NCBI GenBank assembly: GCA_946627575.1
Contig: CAMOVS010000052.1
Location: 1 to 7,440 of the forward strand
Direction: 5' to 3'
Source: an uncultured Lachnospiraceae bacterium
GTDB lineage: Bacteria > Bacillota > Clostridia > Lachnospirales > Lachnospiraceae
DNA length: 7,440 nucleotides
Shown here: piece by piece, positions 1-6,350 of the stretch
How the letters are laid out: each line of letters opens with the position of its first letter
Position numbering within the stretch: the stretch's first letter is position 1
Program-made: the position numbers and the translations under genes
The notes under the pieces: model-generated
The model's database searches: none
What the model was told of the DNA's origin: nothing
The model's input: only the letters and a program-made list of their open reading frames with translations

Positions 1-1974
1 GCTCTGGTAGGAAACCAGAATAGTGGTAAGACAACCCTCTTTAACCAGCTGACCGGAGCCAACCAGCATGTGGGCAACTTCCCCGGCGTCACGGTTGACC
101 GGAAGGACGGGGTCATCCGGGGTTATTCCAATACTCTGGTGACAGACCTTCCCGGAATCTACTCCATGTCCCCCTACAGCAGTGAAGAACTGATCTCCAG
201 AGATTTTGTATTAAAAGAGAAACCCAAAGCCATCATTAATATTGTCGATGCCACCAACATCGAACGAAATCTCTACCTGACCATGCAGCTGCTGGAGATG
301 AATACCCCTATGGTAATTGCCCTCAATATGATGGATGAGATCACGGCAAATGGCGGAACCATCGATGTAAACCAGATGGAGGCCCTTCTTGGCGTCCCTG
401 TGGTTCCCATCTCCGCTGCTAAAAATCAGGGTATCAACGAACTGATCGAGCATGCGGTCCATGTGGCCTATTATCAGGAAAAACCCCTCCGCCAGGATTT
501 CTGCGATGAAAATGACCATGGCGGCGCCGTTCATCGTGGTTTGCATGCCATTACCCACCTGATCGAAGACCATGCCACAGAGGCAGGACTTCCCCGCCGA
601 TTCTCCGCCAGCAAGGTTATCGAAGGTGATCCCCTGATCAGGGACCAGCTTAAACTAGACCAGAACGAACTTGAAACCATGGAACACATTATCCTGCAGA
701 TGGAAAAGGAAAGAGACCTGGACCGGAGCGCTGCCATAGCGGATATGCGTTATGCCTTTATTACCAAAGTCTCTTCCGCTTGTGTCCACAAACCCGCAAA
801 AAGCCGGGAAAGCATACGAAGCGAAAAAATTGACCGGATTCTGACCGGCAAATGGACTGCTATCCCTGTGTTTATCATGATCATGGGGGCTGTATTCTGG
901 CTTTCATTTAATGTTATAGGCAGTTTTTTCCAGGAGCTTCTGGAGATAGGGGTGGATAATCTTTCCGCTGTAGTAGACAAGGCTCTGACCGCTGCCCATG
1001 TCAACCAGGCCCTGCACGGTCTCATCATCGACGGGATTTTTGCAGGAGTCGGCAGCGTACTGAGTTTCCTTCCTATCATTGTTACCATGTTTTTCTTCCT
1101 GTCTATCCTGGAAGACAGCGGTTATATCGCAAGGGTTGCCTTTTTCATGGATAAGATTCTTCGAAGAATCGGTCTCTCCGGACGAAGCATAGTCCCCATG
1201 CTGATCGGCTTCGGATGTACGGTTCCGGCGGTGATGTCCACCAGAACTCTGCCATCCGAAAGGGACAGAAAGATGACGATCCTGTTAACGCCCTTTATGA
1301 GCTGCAGCGCCAAGATCCCTATATACGCCTTCTTTGTCAATGCTTTCTTTCCCAGATACCAGGCTCTGATCATGATCGGCCTCTATCTCCTGGGAATCCT
1401 GCTGGCGATTTTTATGGCTCTTTTCTTTAAAGGCGTATTATTTAAAGGTGAGCCCATCCCCTTTGTCATGGAACTGCCCAATTACCGGATGCCCGGGGCC
1501 AGAAATGTTATCCAGCTTCTGTGGGAGAAAGCCAAGGATTTCCTTCAGCGGGCCTTTACCATCATTCTGATGGCCACTATCATCATCTGGCTCCTGCAAA
1601 ATTTTGACCTGCATTTCAACACAGTAACCAATCAAAAGGACAGTATCCTTGCCATAATTGCCGGATGGCTGGTCCCCGTCATGAAACCGGCCGGCCTGGG
1701 AGACTGGAGGATCTGTACCTCTTTGATCAGCGGTTTTCTGGCTAAGGAAAGTGTTGTCTCGACCTTGCAGATCCTGTTCGGAAAGGGAGTTGCCGGTCTG
1801 ATGACAGCCTCTACCGCAGCCGCCCTCCTGGTCTTCTCTCTGGTCTATACCCCCTGTGTAGCAGCTGTCGCCTCCGTGCGCCGGGAACTTGGAAGCCGCT
1901 GGGCCCTGCTCATGGTGATATGGCAATGTGTCCTGGCCTGGATCGCCGCCTTCTTAATTCATCTGATCTTGTAA
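1..1974 (+). CDS. feoB: Ferrous iron transport protein B (FeoB), 5' end cut by window edge
   Basis: FeoB imports Fe(II) across the cytoplasmic membrane; an N-terminal GTPase domain is joined to a membrane channel domain. The frame is open from base 1 and gives 657 residues; only a few N-terminal residues are likely missing, because the Walker A loop (GNQNSGKTT) is already at visible residues 4-12. The other G motifs follow in order: G2 Thr31 in GVTVD, G3 DLPG at 49-52, G4 NMMD at 109-112 (NxxD is the usual FeoB form) and G5 SAAK at 138-141. The membrane part starts near residue 285. It carries both Gate motifs: GFGCTVPAVMSTRTL with Cys406, and PFMSCSAKIP with Cys435. AKESVVSTL and YTPCVAAVASVRRELG (Cys619) close the domain. 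No FeoA or small Cys-rich Feo protein follows; the next gene is convergent. FeoA, if present, would lie upstream. Identification is firm. Confidence 0.97.
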   Translation, partial: ALVGNQNSGKTTLFNQLTGANQHVGNFPGVTVDRKDGVIRGYSNTLVTDLPGIYSMSPYSSEELISRDFVLKEKPKAIINIVDATNIERNLYLTMQLLEMNTPMVIALNMMDEITANGGTIDVNQMEALLGVPVVPISAAKNQGINELIEHAVHVAYYQEKPLRQDFCDENDHGGAVHRGLHAITHLIEDHATEAGLPRRFSASKVIEGDPLIRDQLKLDQNELETMEHIILQMEKERDLDRSAAIADMRYAFITKVSSACVHKPAKSRESIRSEKIDRILTGKWTAIPVFIMIMGAVFWLSFNVIGSFFQELLEIGVDNLSAVVDKALTAAHVNQALHGLIIDGIFAGVGSVLSFLPIIVTMFFFLSILEDSGYIARVAFFMDKILRRIGLSGRSIVPMLIGFGCTVPAVMSTRTLPSERDRKMTILLTPFMSCSAKIPIYAFFVNAFFPRYQALIMIGLYLLGILLAIFMALFFKGVLFKGEPIPFVMELPNYRMPGARNVIQLLWEKAKDFLQRAFTIILMATIIIWLLQNFDLHFNTVTNQKDSILAIIAGWLVPVMKPAGLGDWRICTSLISGFLAKESVVSTLQILFGKGVAGLMTASTAAALLVFSLVYTPCVAAVASVRRELGSRWALLMVIWQCVLAWIAAFLIHLIL

Positions 1975-2043
1975 TCCTGGAGATGAAGGGTTCCAAAGCA
2001 CCCCGGATCACTCCCTGCTATGATCTTACTAAGATATACAAGC

Positions 2044-2090
2044 AATCGCCTGAAGTTAGAAGAATGTTTCTCTTCCAGCTTCAGGCGATT
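2044..2090. terminator. Long hairpin between convergent genes, probable bidirectional terminator
   Basis: A perfect 12-bp inverted repeat, AATCGCCTGAAG at 2044-2055 and CTTCAGGCGATT at 2079-2090, continues inward with a G-U pair, an A-T pair, one mismatch and five more pairs, leaving a loop of about 7 nt. It lies 70 nt after the feoB stop and 16 nt after the stop of the opposing gene. The flanks are AT-rich (ATTAATTAATTA on the plus side) but neither has a strong uninterrupted T run, so termination strength is inferred from stem and position. Confidence 0.7.
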
Positions 2091-2105
2091 ATTAATTAAT
2101 TATAA

Positions 2106-3278
2106 CTACTGCTGCCTGTCTTCTTCTCCCTGAGCCGGTCCGGCTTTATTCTTGCGGGCCTCCAGCCTTGGCAGCAGACTGGAATTGTATAGATCAATCA
2201 AAACTGACGTCACCGGGATGGACAAAAATACTCCTATGATACCGAAGGCCTTGCCTCCCAATATGATAGCGATCAAGGTCAAAACCGGCGGAATTCCCAA
2301 AGAATTACCAAAAAGCCTGGGCTTGATCACATAGCCATCAATCGTCTGCAGAAACAGGGTAAAGAGAATAAACCACAAAGCGGTTATCGGCTTATAAATA
2401 ACCAGAATCAGGCCTCCTATCAGACCTCCTATCAGAGGACCGACGGTTGGCAGGAGGTTGGTCAGGGCCACGATAACCGACACCAGAGCCACATAAGGCA
2501 TGCCAAATGTCAACATAAAACACATATTGGCTAATCCGATGATCAGGGCATCCACCATACTGTAGCCGATGTATCGGATAAAAACACTGTTGCAATGGCT
2601 CCAGAAAGCGCTGTTTCTTCGGTAGACATTCTCCGATAGGACAGCCCGCCTCAGTCTGTCAATCGCCTTACTGATCCGCCATTTATCCATCATAAAATAG
2701 ATAGCAATGATAAAACCGATCAGGGCATTGCCCATGGCCACTCCCACACTGACCGATGTGTCCCAGGCGGCCTTGATCCCCTTCGGGACCAATCCGCCAT
2801 TCTTGTTCAATGTCTGGCTCACGGTATCAATGATCTCATCCATATCAAGACCGGTTTTCTCGGAAAAAGCCTCCAGCAGATCCAGCCCCTTATCAATCAT
2901 CACTGTATAATTACCACTATGAATTCCCAGAGAGGCTATATTCTTCACCAGATAGGGGATCAGGGCCATAAAGATGATGGTGATCACACACATAAACAGC
3001 AATACCGCTGCTATCACTGCCAGGGTATGGCTTAACTTTTCGTTCCGGGTCAGTTTTGTCTTGATAAACTGGTCAAAAAAATTCACCAAAGGATTCAGCA
3101 GATAGGCGATCGCTACTCCGATGATAACCGGCCTGAGAAAAGCCAGCAGGTCATCAAACCGTGCTGATATGGACTGAAACTTGGATAATACCATATAGAG
3201 GAGCACGGCAGAACAGGCCGCCAGCGTATAGGCGAACCATCTCTTCTCCAATATTCCCTGAAATCTGTTTCTTTTCAT
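2106..3278 (-). CDS. AI-2E family transporter (PerM/YtvI-like membrane protein)
   Basis: A 390-residue polytopic inner-membrane protein. Hydrophobic segments lie near residues 15-32, 46-66, 84-111, 176-197, 234-258, 262-295, 298-312 and 331-362, as expected for this family. Family signatures are visible: YLLNPLVNFF (59-68), NLLPTVGPLIGG (274-285) and, after Q311, IDGYVIKPRLFGNSLGIPP (313-331), followed by GGKAFGIIGVFLSIP. The C-terminal tail (from about 371) is charged. The family is named for proposed autoinducer-2 export, but members also include Na+/H+ antiporter-type and unassigned permeases, so the substrate cannot be given. The ATG at 3276-3278 is supported by GGAG at 3287-3290, 8 nt upstream. 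The gene stands alone, convergent with feoB and divergent from the tRNA gene. I saw no convincing promoter in the 90 bases before it. Length is normal for the family. Confidence 0.93.
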   Translation of the reverse strand: MKRNRFQGILEKRWFAYTLAACSAVLLYMVLSKFQSISARFDDLLAFLRPVIIGVAIAYLLNPLVNFFDQFIKTKLTRNEKLSHTLAVIAAVLLFMCVITIIFMALIPYLVKNIASLGIHSGNYTVMIDKGLDLLEAFSEKTGLDMDEIIDTVSQTLNKNGGLVPKGIKAAWDTSVSVGVAMGNALIGFIIAIYFMMDKWRISKAIDRLRRAVLSENVYRRNSAFWSHCNSVFIRYIGYSMVDALIIGLANMCFMLTFGMPYVALVSVIVALTNLLPTVGPLIGGLIGGLILVIYKPITALWFILFTLFLQTIDGYVIKPRLFGNSLGIPPVLTLIAIILGGKAFGIIGVFLSIPVTSVLIDLYNSSLLPRLEARKNKAGPAQGEEDRQQ

Positions 3279-3328
3279 ATGATCAACTCCGATGTGTTAT
3301 TGTTCAGGCAAGAAATCGAAATCTAACC

Positions 3329-3357
3329 TTGACAATCATAAATGTTTTTGTTACTAT
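3329..3357 (+). promoter_or_regulatory. Sigma-A type promoter for tRNA-Pro
   Basis: A perfect -35 box TTGACA (3329-3334) is separated by exactly 17 nt from TACTAT (3352-3357), which matches four of six -10 positions. The expected start, about 7 nt downstream, falls near 3364, a few bases before the mature tRNA 5' end at 3372. Spacing and position make this a strong call. Confidence 0.8.
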
Positions 3358-3371
3358 ATCATTCGTGGCAA

Positions 3372-3445
3372 CGAGGCGTGGCTCAGTTTGGTAGAGCGCT
3401 GCGTTCGGGACGCAGAGGCCGTGGGTTCGAGTCCCGTCGCCTCGA
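3372..3445 (+). tRNA. tRNA-Pro (anticodon CGG)
   Basis: The full cloverleaf can be drawn. The acceptor stem CGAGGCG (3372-3378) pairs with CGCCTCG (3438-3444), with discriminator A3445. The D arm is GCTC/GAGC (3381-3384, 3394-3397). The anticodon stem is CTGCG/CGCAG (3399-3403, 3411-3415) with loop TTCGGGA, giving anticodon CGG at 3406-3408, which reads proline codon CCG. The T stem GTGGG/CCCGT (3421-3425, 3433-3437) has two G-U pairs around the loop TTCGAGT. The first base C and discriminator A fit proline tRNAs. The 3' CCA is not encoded and must be added enzymatically. The tRNA is a single-gene unit with its own promoter and terminator. Confidence 0.97.
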
Positions 3446-3455
3446 TTTCCATTCA

Positions 3456-3499
3456 CCCCCAAGATTGTTTGTGAAAATGATCTTGGGGGTTTTCTTTTT
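3456..3499 (+). terminator. Rho-independent terminator of the tRNA-Pro unit
   Basis: A perfect 10-bp stem, CCCCCAAGAT (3456-3465) with ATCTTGGGGG (3480-3489), has a 14-nt loop and is followed immediately by TTTTCTTTTT (3490-3499). It begins 11 nt after the tRNA 3' end. The minus-strand flank has no T run, so it acts for the plus strand only. Confidence 0.93.
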
Positions 3500-3570
3500 C
3501 ACGAAATCTAAAAATGAAAGCATCCTTCTCATTCATGTATTTCCAAAAGGACTCCATCCGGATCTCGGGG

Positions 3571-3587
3571 TGCCGGCAAAGCCGGCA
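3571..3587 (-). terminator. GC-rich hairpin after the response regulator gene, possible weak terminator
   Basis: The inverted repeat TGCCGGC (3571-3577) and GCCGGCA (3581-3587) has a 3-nt loop and lies 9 nt beyond the stop codon of the minus-strand response regulator. No T tract follows on the minus strand (CCCCGAG comes next), so it may instead only stabilise the 3' end. The position suggests an end-of-transcript role; this is inferred. Confidence 0.4.
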
Positions 3588-3596
3588 TGTTAATTA

Positions 3597-5819
3597 TCAA
3601 AAGACGGCATAGCCTGTCTTGCGCATGTCTTTAAGCCGTTTCAGTGCCGTATCCGCATCCTGGAAAACATCCCCTCCAGGCATCTCTCTATCGGAAAAAG
3701 CAACGCCTATGCTAAGCGTTATAGCTTCCATGCCTTCTACTTCCCTGCGAAGCTCCCGGCTCAACTGCTCAATCTTATTGAAAACCAGGTCTTTTCCGTC
3801 GCTGGTCACCCGGGTCATAATCACAGTAAATTCATCCTCCTGGAGCCGGCAGATATGGTCGACAGACCGAAAGCTATTCCGAAGCACCTCGGCAACCCGC
3901 AGGACAACCCGGTCGGCATAGTCCTGACCATGAATGCTTCTAAGCTCCCCGTAGCGATCGATGTCAGCAACAAGAACAGCAATGTGGTCATGGTCGGAAT
4001 CATGAAAGAGAATATCAAAGGCACTATAATTATAGAGACCGGTCAGAGAGTCATGAAGAGCTTTATAAGTAAATTTATCCCTTCTGGGTTTGGACACTTT
4101 TTCGGCAGTATCCACCTTCTGCGGCCTGTTCTCCAGAAGATATTGTTCAAAGTCCCCTGCAGGAAGCGGAGGGGAGAAATAGTAGCCCTGTATGATGTCG
4201 CATCCCATAGCCTTTAAGGTGAAAGCCTGCTCCGCTGTCTCCACACCCTCAGCCACCGTTGGCACCTCAAAGGCCTCGGCCAGCTGAATCATGGTCTCAA
4301 GGAGACGAGTATCTTTTCTTTCCTTGAAAGCGTTCCTGATAAATTGCATATCCAGCTTCAAAGCATCGATAGGAAGGGTCGACAACATATTCAACGAAGA
4401 ATATCCTGACCCGAAATCATCCATCTCTATTTGAAAGCCGATCTTGCGAAGCTGCTTCACCTTCTCGATCATTTGATCGGAATCCTCCGTGTAAGCCGAT
4501 TCCGTAATCTCCAGCAAAAGATCTTGATAGGCGAGGCCGTTTTTTTCTATAAGCTGCTGCAATTTACCGACCAGATCCGGGTCATGCATATCAATCCTGG
4601 AGACATTGACCGAAACAGGAAGCGTAATATTATGTCGGTCCTTCCAATCTCTGATCTGATCAGCAACTTCCTCCCATACATAATGATCCAGGGTCTGAAT
4701 CAAACCGTTTTGCTCAAAAAGGGGAATAAAAGTAGCGGGACTTACCAGCCCCAGCTCAGGATGCTGCCAGCGAACCAGAGCCTCCGCACTGCTCAAAAAC
4801 GGCTCCTCCGCACTAACATTTACTTTAGGCTGGTAGTAGACCATGAACTGTTTTTCACGGAGCGCCGCCTGGAAGCCTTCAATCAGCCTCTCTGCAAGAA
4901 GCTCTTCCTCATGCATGGAATCATCATATATGCCGATGGCTCTGGTGAAGCTGCCCTTTACCTTATCCGAGGACAGCTTGGCACGGTCAAAACGCCTCTC
5001 TATATCAAGTTCCTTATCGGCGCAGGAATAAACTCCCATCCTAAGGTGGATCCGGTTCTCACGCTCGGCCCCCTCTTCAGAAAAAACGGATACTTCTTCA
5101 AGCAGATCCTCATAATCATCCCGGTGGGGACAATAGATCATAAAAGTATCTGCTTCGCTCCTGCAGGCAATACCTCCTGACTTCTGAACAGCATTAAGAA
5201 TATTATTGCCTATGTGTCTTAAGATCTGGTCCCCATAATTTTTGCCATAACGATCATTGATAGTATGAAAATGATTGATATTCATCAATATGGCATCCGT
5301 AGGGGCTTCTTTATGGTAAAGGTCCATCTGAATAGCATAACGGTAAAAGAACTGTTTATTATAAAGGCCTGTCAACTGGTCACGTTCTGTCCACCGAAGG
5401 ATATCCCTGTCCTCAGAGAGCTCTATCGTACGCAGAATACGGGCAAGGACCACCTTCTGCTGGGGATAAGGCTTGGGAATAAAATCGATAGCGCCCAAAG
5501 TCAGACACTCTACCTCAGCCTCACTATCTGCAGTCATAACAATCACGGGGATACGGGCATAGCGCGAATCGGACTTAATCTCACGCAGCAAGTCCAGTCC
5601 ATGAACATCCGGCAGATTCAGATCCAGAAGAATCAGGCTGATCAGATCATACTGACTTTGCAGGATGCTTATCGCTTCAGCTCCATTAAAAGCAGAAAGG
5701 ACTTCGTAATCCTCATTTATATACATTTTCAGAATCTCCTGATTAATGAGCTCATCTTCAATCAGAAGTATGTATCTCTTTTCAACAGAAGGCCTGAACT
5801 GTGTCTTATTATCCTCCAT
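3597..5819 (-). CDS. Response regulator with REC, degenerate GGDEF, active-type EAL and second degenerate GGDEF domain
   Basis: A 740-residue cytoplasmic protein expected to hydrolyse cyclic di-GMP under two-component control. The receiver domain (about 16-135) has Glu21/Asp22, phosphoacceptor Asp66, Thr96 and Lys116. GGDEF-1 (about 147-300) has EADTF (222-226) for GGDEF, Asn180 where the metal-binding Asp is expected, and no RxxD site, so it should not make c-di-GMP. The EAL domain (about 306-562) is complete: Glu346 of EAL, Asn405, Glu437, Asp467/Asp468, Lys488, Glu524 and Gln544, with the spacing of characterised EAL phosphodiesterases such as RocR, and DDFGSGYSS for loop 6. GGDEF-2 (about 588-740) has QEDEF (660-664), keeps Asp619 and an RSVD site (651-654), but lacks the IND substrate motif. 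The ATG is fixed by GAGGAGGT 6 nt upstream. It is monocistronic in this window, with no sensor kinase adjacent. Architecture is certain; net activity is inferred. Confidence 0.95.
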   Translation of the reverse strand: MEDNKTQFRPSVEKRYILLIEDELINQEILKMYINEDYEVLSAFNGAEAISILQSQYDLISLILLDLNLPDVHGLDLLREIKSDSRYARIPVIVMTADSEAEVECLTLGAIDFIPKPYPQQKVVLARILRTIELSEDRDILRWTERDQLTGLYNKQFFYRYAIQMDLYHKEAPTDAILMNINHFHTINDRYGKNYGDQILRHIGNNILNAVQKSGGIACRSEADTFMIYCPHRDDYEDLLEEVSVFSEEGAERENRIHLRMGVYSCADKELDIERRFDRAKLSSDKVKGSFTRAIGIYDDSMHEEELLAERLIEGFQAALREKQFMVYYQPKVNVSAEEPFLSSAEALVRWQHPELGLVSPATFIPLFEQNGLIQTLDHYVWEEVADQIRDWKDRHNITLPVSVNVSRIDMHDPDLVGKLQQLIEKNGLAYQDLLLEITESAYTEDSDQMIEKVKQLRKIGFQIEMDDFGSGYSSLNMLSTLPIDALKLDMQFIRNAFKERKDTRLLETMIQLAEAFEVPTVAEGVETAEQAFTLKAMGCDIIQGYYFSPPLPAGDFEQYLLENRPQKVDTAEKVSKPRRDKFTYKALHDSLTGLYNYSAFDILFHDSDHDHIAVLVADIDRYGELRSIHGQDYADRVVLRVAEVLRNSFRSVDHICRLQEDEFTVIMTRVTSDGKDLVFNKIEQLSRELRREVEGMEAITLSIGVAFSDREMPGGDVFQDADTALKRLKDMRKTGYAVF

Positions 5820-6002
5820 TGTGCTACCTCCTCTATTCCATGCCCCTCCTCAGAACCCGAATTCAAGGTTCTTGTAAATCTTACCAAAGTTCCCATGGTG
5901 CTAATGACACAAGTAACCTGCTTTGGTCTCTCTCAAAAAATGTAGTCACGATTACCGTTGTTTCAGCATCTCGATCGAGGGATATAATCAATGTTTATAT
6001 AA
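5820..6002 (-). other. Long 5' leader of the response regulator gene with two inverted repeats
   Basis: If the promoter just upstream is used, the transcript has an untranslated leader of about 175 nt. It holds a 7-bp inverted repeat with a 31-nt loop (ACCAAAG 5883-5889 and CTTTGGT 5921-5927), a 6-bp hairpin with a 9-nt loop (AGAACC 5852-5857 and GGTTCT 5867-5872), and two AGGAGG motifs, at 5845-5850 and within 5826-5832. The second is the ribosome binding site of the regulator. I looked for the cyclic di-GMP riboswitch core sequences and did not see them. A regulatory role is possible but unproven. Confidence 0.35.
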
Positions 6003-6031
6003 AGTATAGCACGCTCCTTTGAACTTTTCTA
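6003..6031 (-). promoter_or_regulatory. Candidate sigma-A promoter for the response regulator gene
   Basis: On the minus strand, TAGAAA (6031-6026, four of six -35 matches) is followed after exactly 17 nt by TATACT (6008-6003, five of six -10 matches). The predicted start lies near 5996. No better pair was seen between here and the start codon. A 10-bp palindrome CTCGATCGAG (5970-5979) sits about 15-25 nt downstream of that start and could be an operator, which is speculative. Confidence 0.5.
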
Positions 6032-6157
6032 CCATGCAGGCATTACAGAGAGCATTTTTATCAACTCAACTACCCGAAAAGCAGTTTTGTCCACTTCCCT
6101 TTCTCCCACTTCTAGTTTACTCATTATAGATTGTAATGATTTGGCCTGTTCATGATA
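6029..6157 (-). other. Unrecognised short open frame, possible gene remnant
   Basis: A minus-strand frame is open from 6157 to the stop at 6029-6031 (42 residues). An internal ATG at 6122-6124 would give 31 residues starting MSKLEVGEREVDKTAFRVVE. The composition is amphipathic and protein-like, but there is no ribosome binding site before the ATG and the stop codon lies inside the proposed -35 box of the next gene. It could be the C-terminal end of a lost gene or chance. I do not recognise the family. Confidence 0.2.
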
Positions 6158-6290
6158 TTACATAAACAATCCTCCGAAGAGGACTATACTCTCCAGAGGA
6201 TTTCCATAACATTATCAGGATGAAATTATCTACAAGGATGCCTGTCGAACCGTTCCGGTTCGGGCTTCCCATAAGCACAATGATCTTCAT
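6150..6290 (-). pseudogene. Truncated flavodoxin-like NAD(P)H-dependent oxidoreductase, N-terminal fragment
   Basis: The frame begins MKIIVLMGSPNRNGSTGILV and stops after 46 residues. The first 24 or so match the start of the flavodoxin-fold FMN reductase/NAD(P)H-dependent oxidoreductase group: a first beta strand followed by the phosphate-binding loop GSPNRNGST. Such proteins are normally about 170-220 residues. The start is well formed, with AGGAGGT only a few bases upstream of the ATG (6288-6290). After about residue 25 the similarity ends, and the frame reads through the terminator hairpin at 6168-6202, so the rest appears deleted. The FMN-binding second half is absent, hence no enzyme activity is expected. 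It is the last frame of the minus-strand operon. The family match is by motif recognition only. Confidence 0.65.
6168..6202 (-). terminator. Strong hairpin, probable terminator of the flavodoxin-DUF4405 operon
   Basis: A 14-bp stem with two G-U pairs is formed by AATCCTCCGAAGAG (6168-6181) and CTCTCCAGAGGATT (6189-6202), with a 7-nt loop. On the minus strand the stem end runs into ATTGTTTATGT, a weak U-rich tail. It lies downstream of the minus-strand redox genes and upstream of the response regulator promoter, where an operon end is expected. It also overlaps the frame of the truncated flavodoxin gene. Confidence 0.6.
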
Positions 6291-6299
6291 ACAGACCTC

Positions 6300-6350
6300 C
6301 TAATCTTTCTTGGTTCCATTGGCCTCAAGCCAGGATGTTACATCATCTAA
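6300..6350 (-). pseudogene. Possible C-terminal remnant of a flavodoxin gene
   Basis: In a frame different from the DUF4405 gene, 6350-6300 reads LDDVTSWLEANGTKKD then TAG. It resembles the usual last helix of Flavodoxin_4 proteins; the intact copy in this window ends SEADLKSWIDGLK. Its stop TAG overlaps the AGGAGGT of the following truncated flavodoxin gene, a spacing typical of real adjacent genes. The match is short and may be chance. Confidence 0.25.

Noticed and set aside
1438..1926. Minus-strand open frame (162 codons) inside feoB
   Set aside because: Antisense to the conserved FeoB membrane domain; the composition is low-complexity and not protein-like.
3372..3445. tRNA gene as an integration site for a mobile element
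   Set aside because: No integrase gene and no repeat of the tRNA 3' end were seen in the window.
4431..5180. Long plus-strand open frame (249 codons) opposite the response regulator gene
   Set aside because: It lies wholly antisense to a well-supported coding gene, has no ribosome binding site, and its translation has no recognisable domain; it is a frame shadow.
5833..5841. Two-codon minicistron (ATG GAA TAG) with an AGGAGGGG just before it and its stop next to the regulator's ribosome binding site
   Set aside because: The AGGAGG is only 3 nt from the ATG, too close for good initiation, and such triplets arise easily by chance. Kept only as part of the leader description.
5265..5945. Plus-strand open frame (226 codons) opposite the receiver and first GGDEF domains
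   Set aside because: Antisense to confirmed REC coding sequence, with no recognisable protein features.
5820..6002. Cyclic di-GMP riboswitch upstream of the c-di-GMP gene
   Set aside because: The conserved core segments of the class I and class II aptamers are not present on the minus strand.
6168..6202. Hairpin as a miniature mobile element (MITE) inserted in the flavodoxin gene
   Set aside because: No target-site duplication is seen at its edges, there is no second copy in the window, and only a 35-bp hairpin is present; a terminator fits better.
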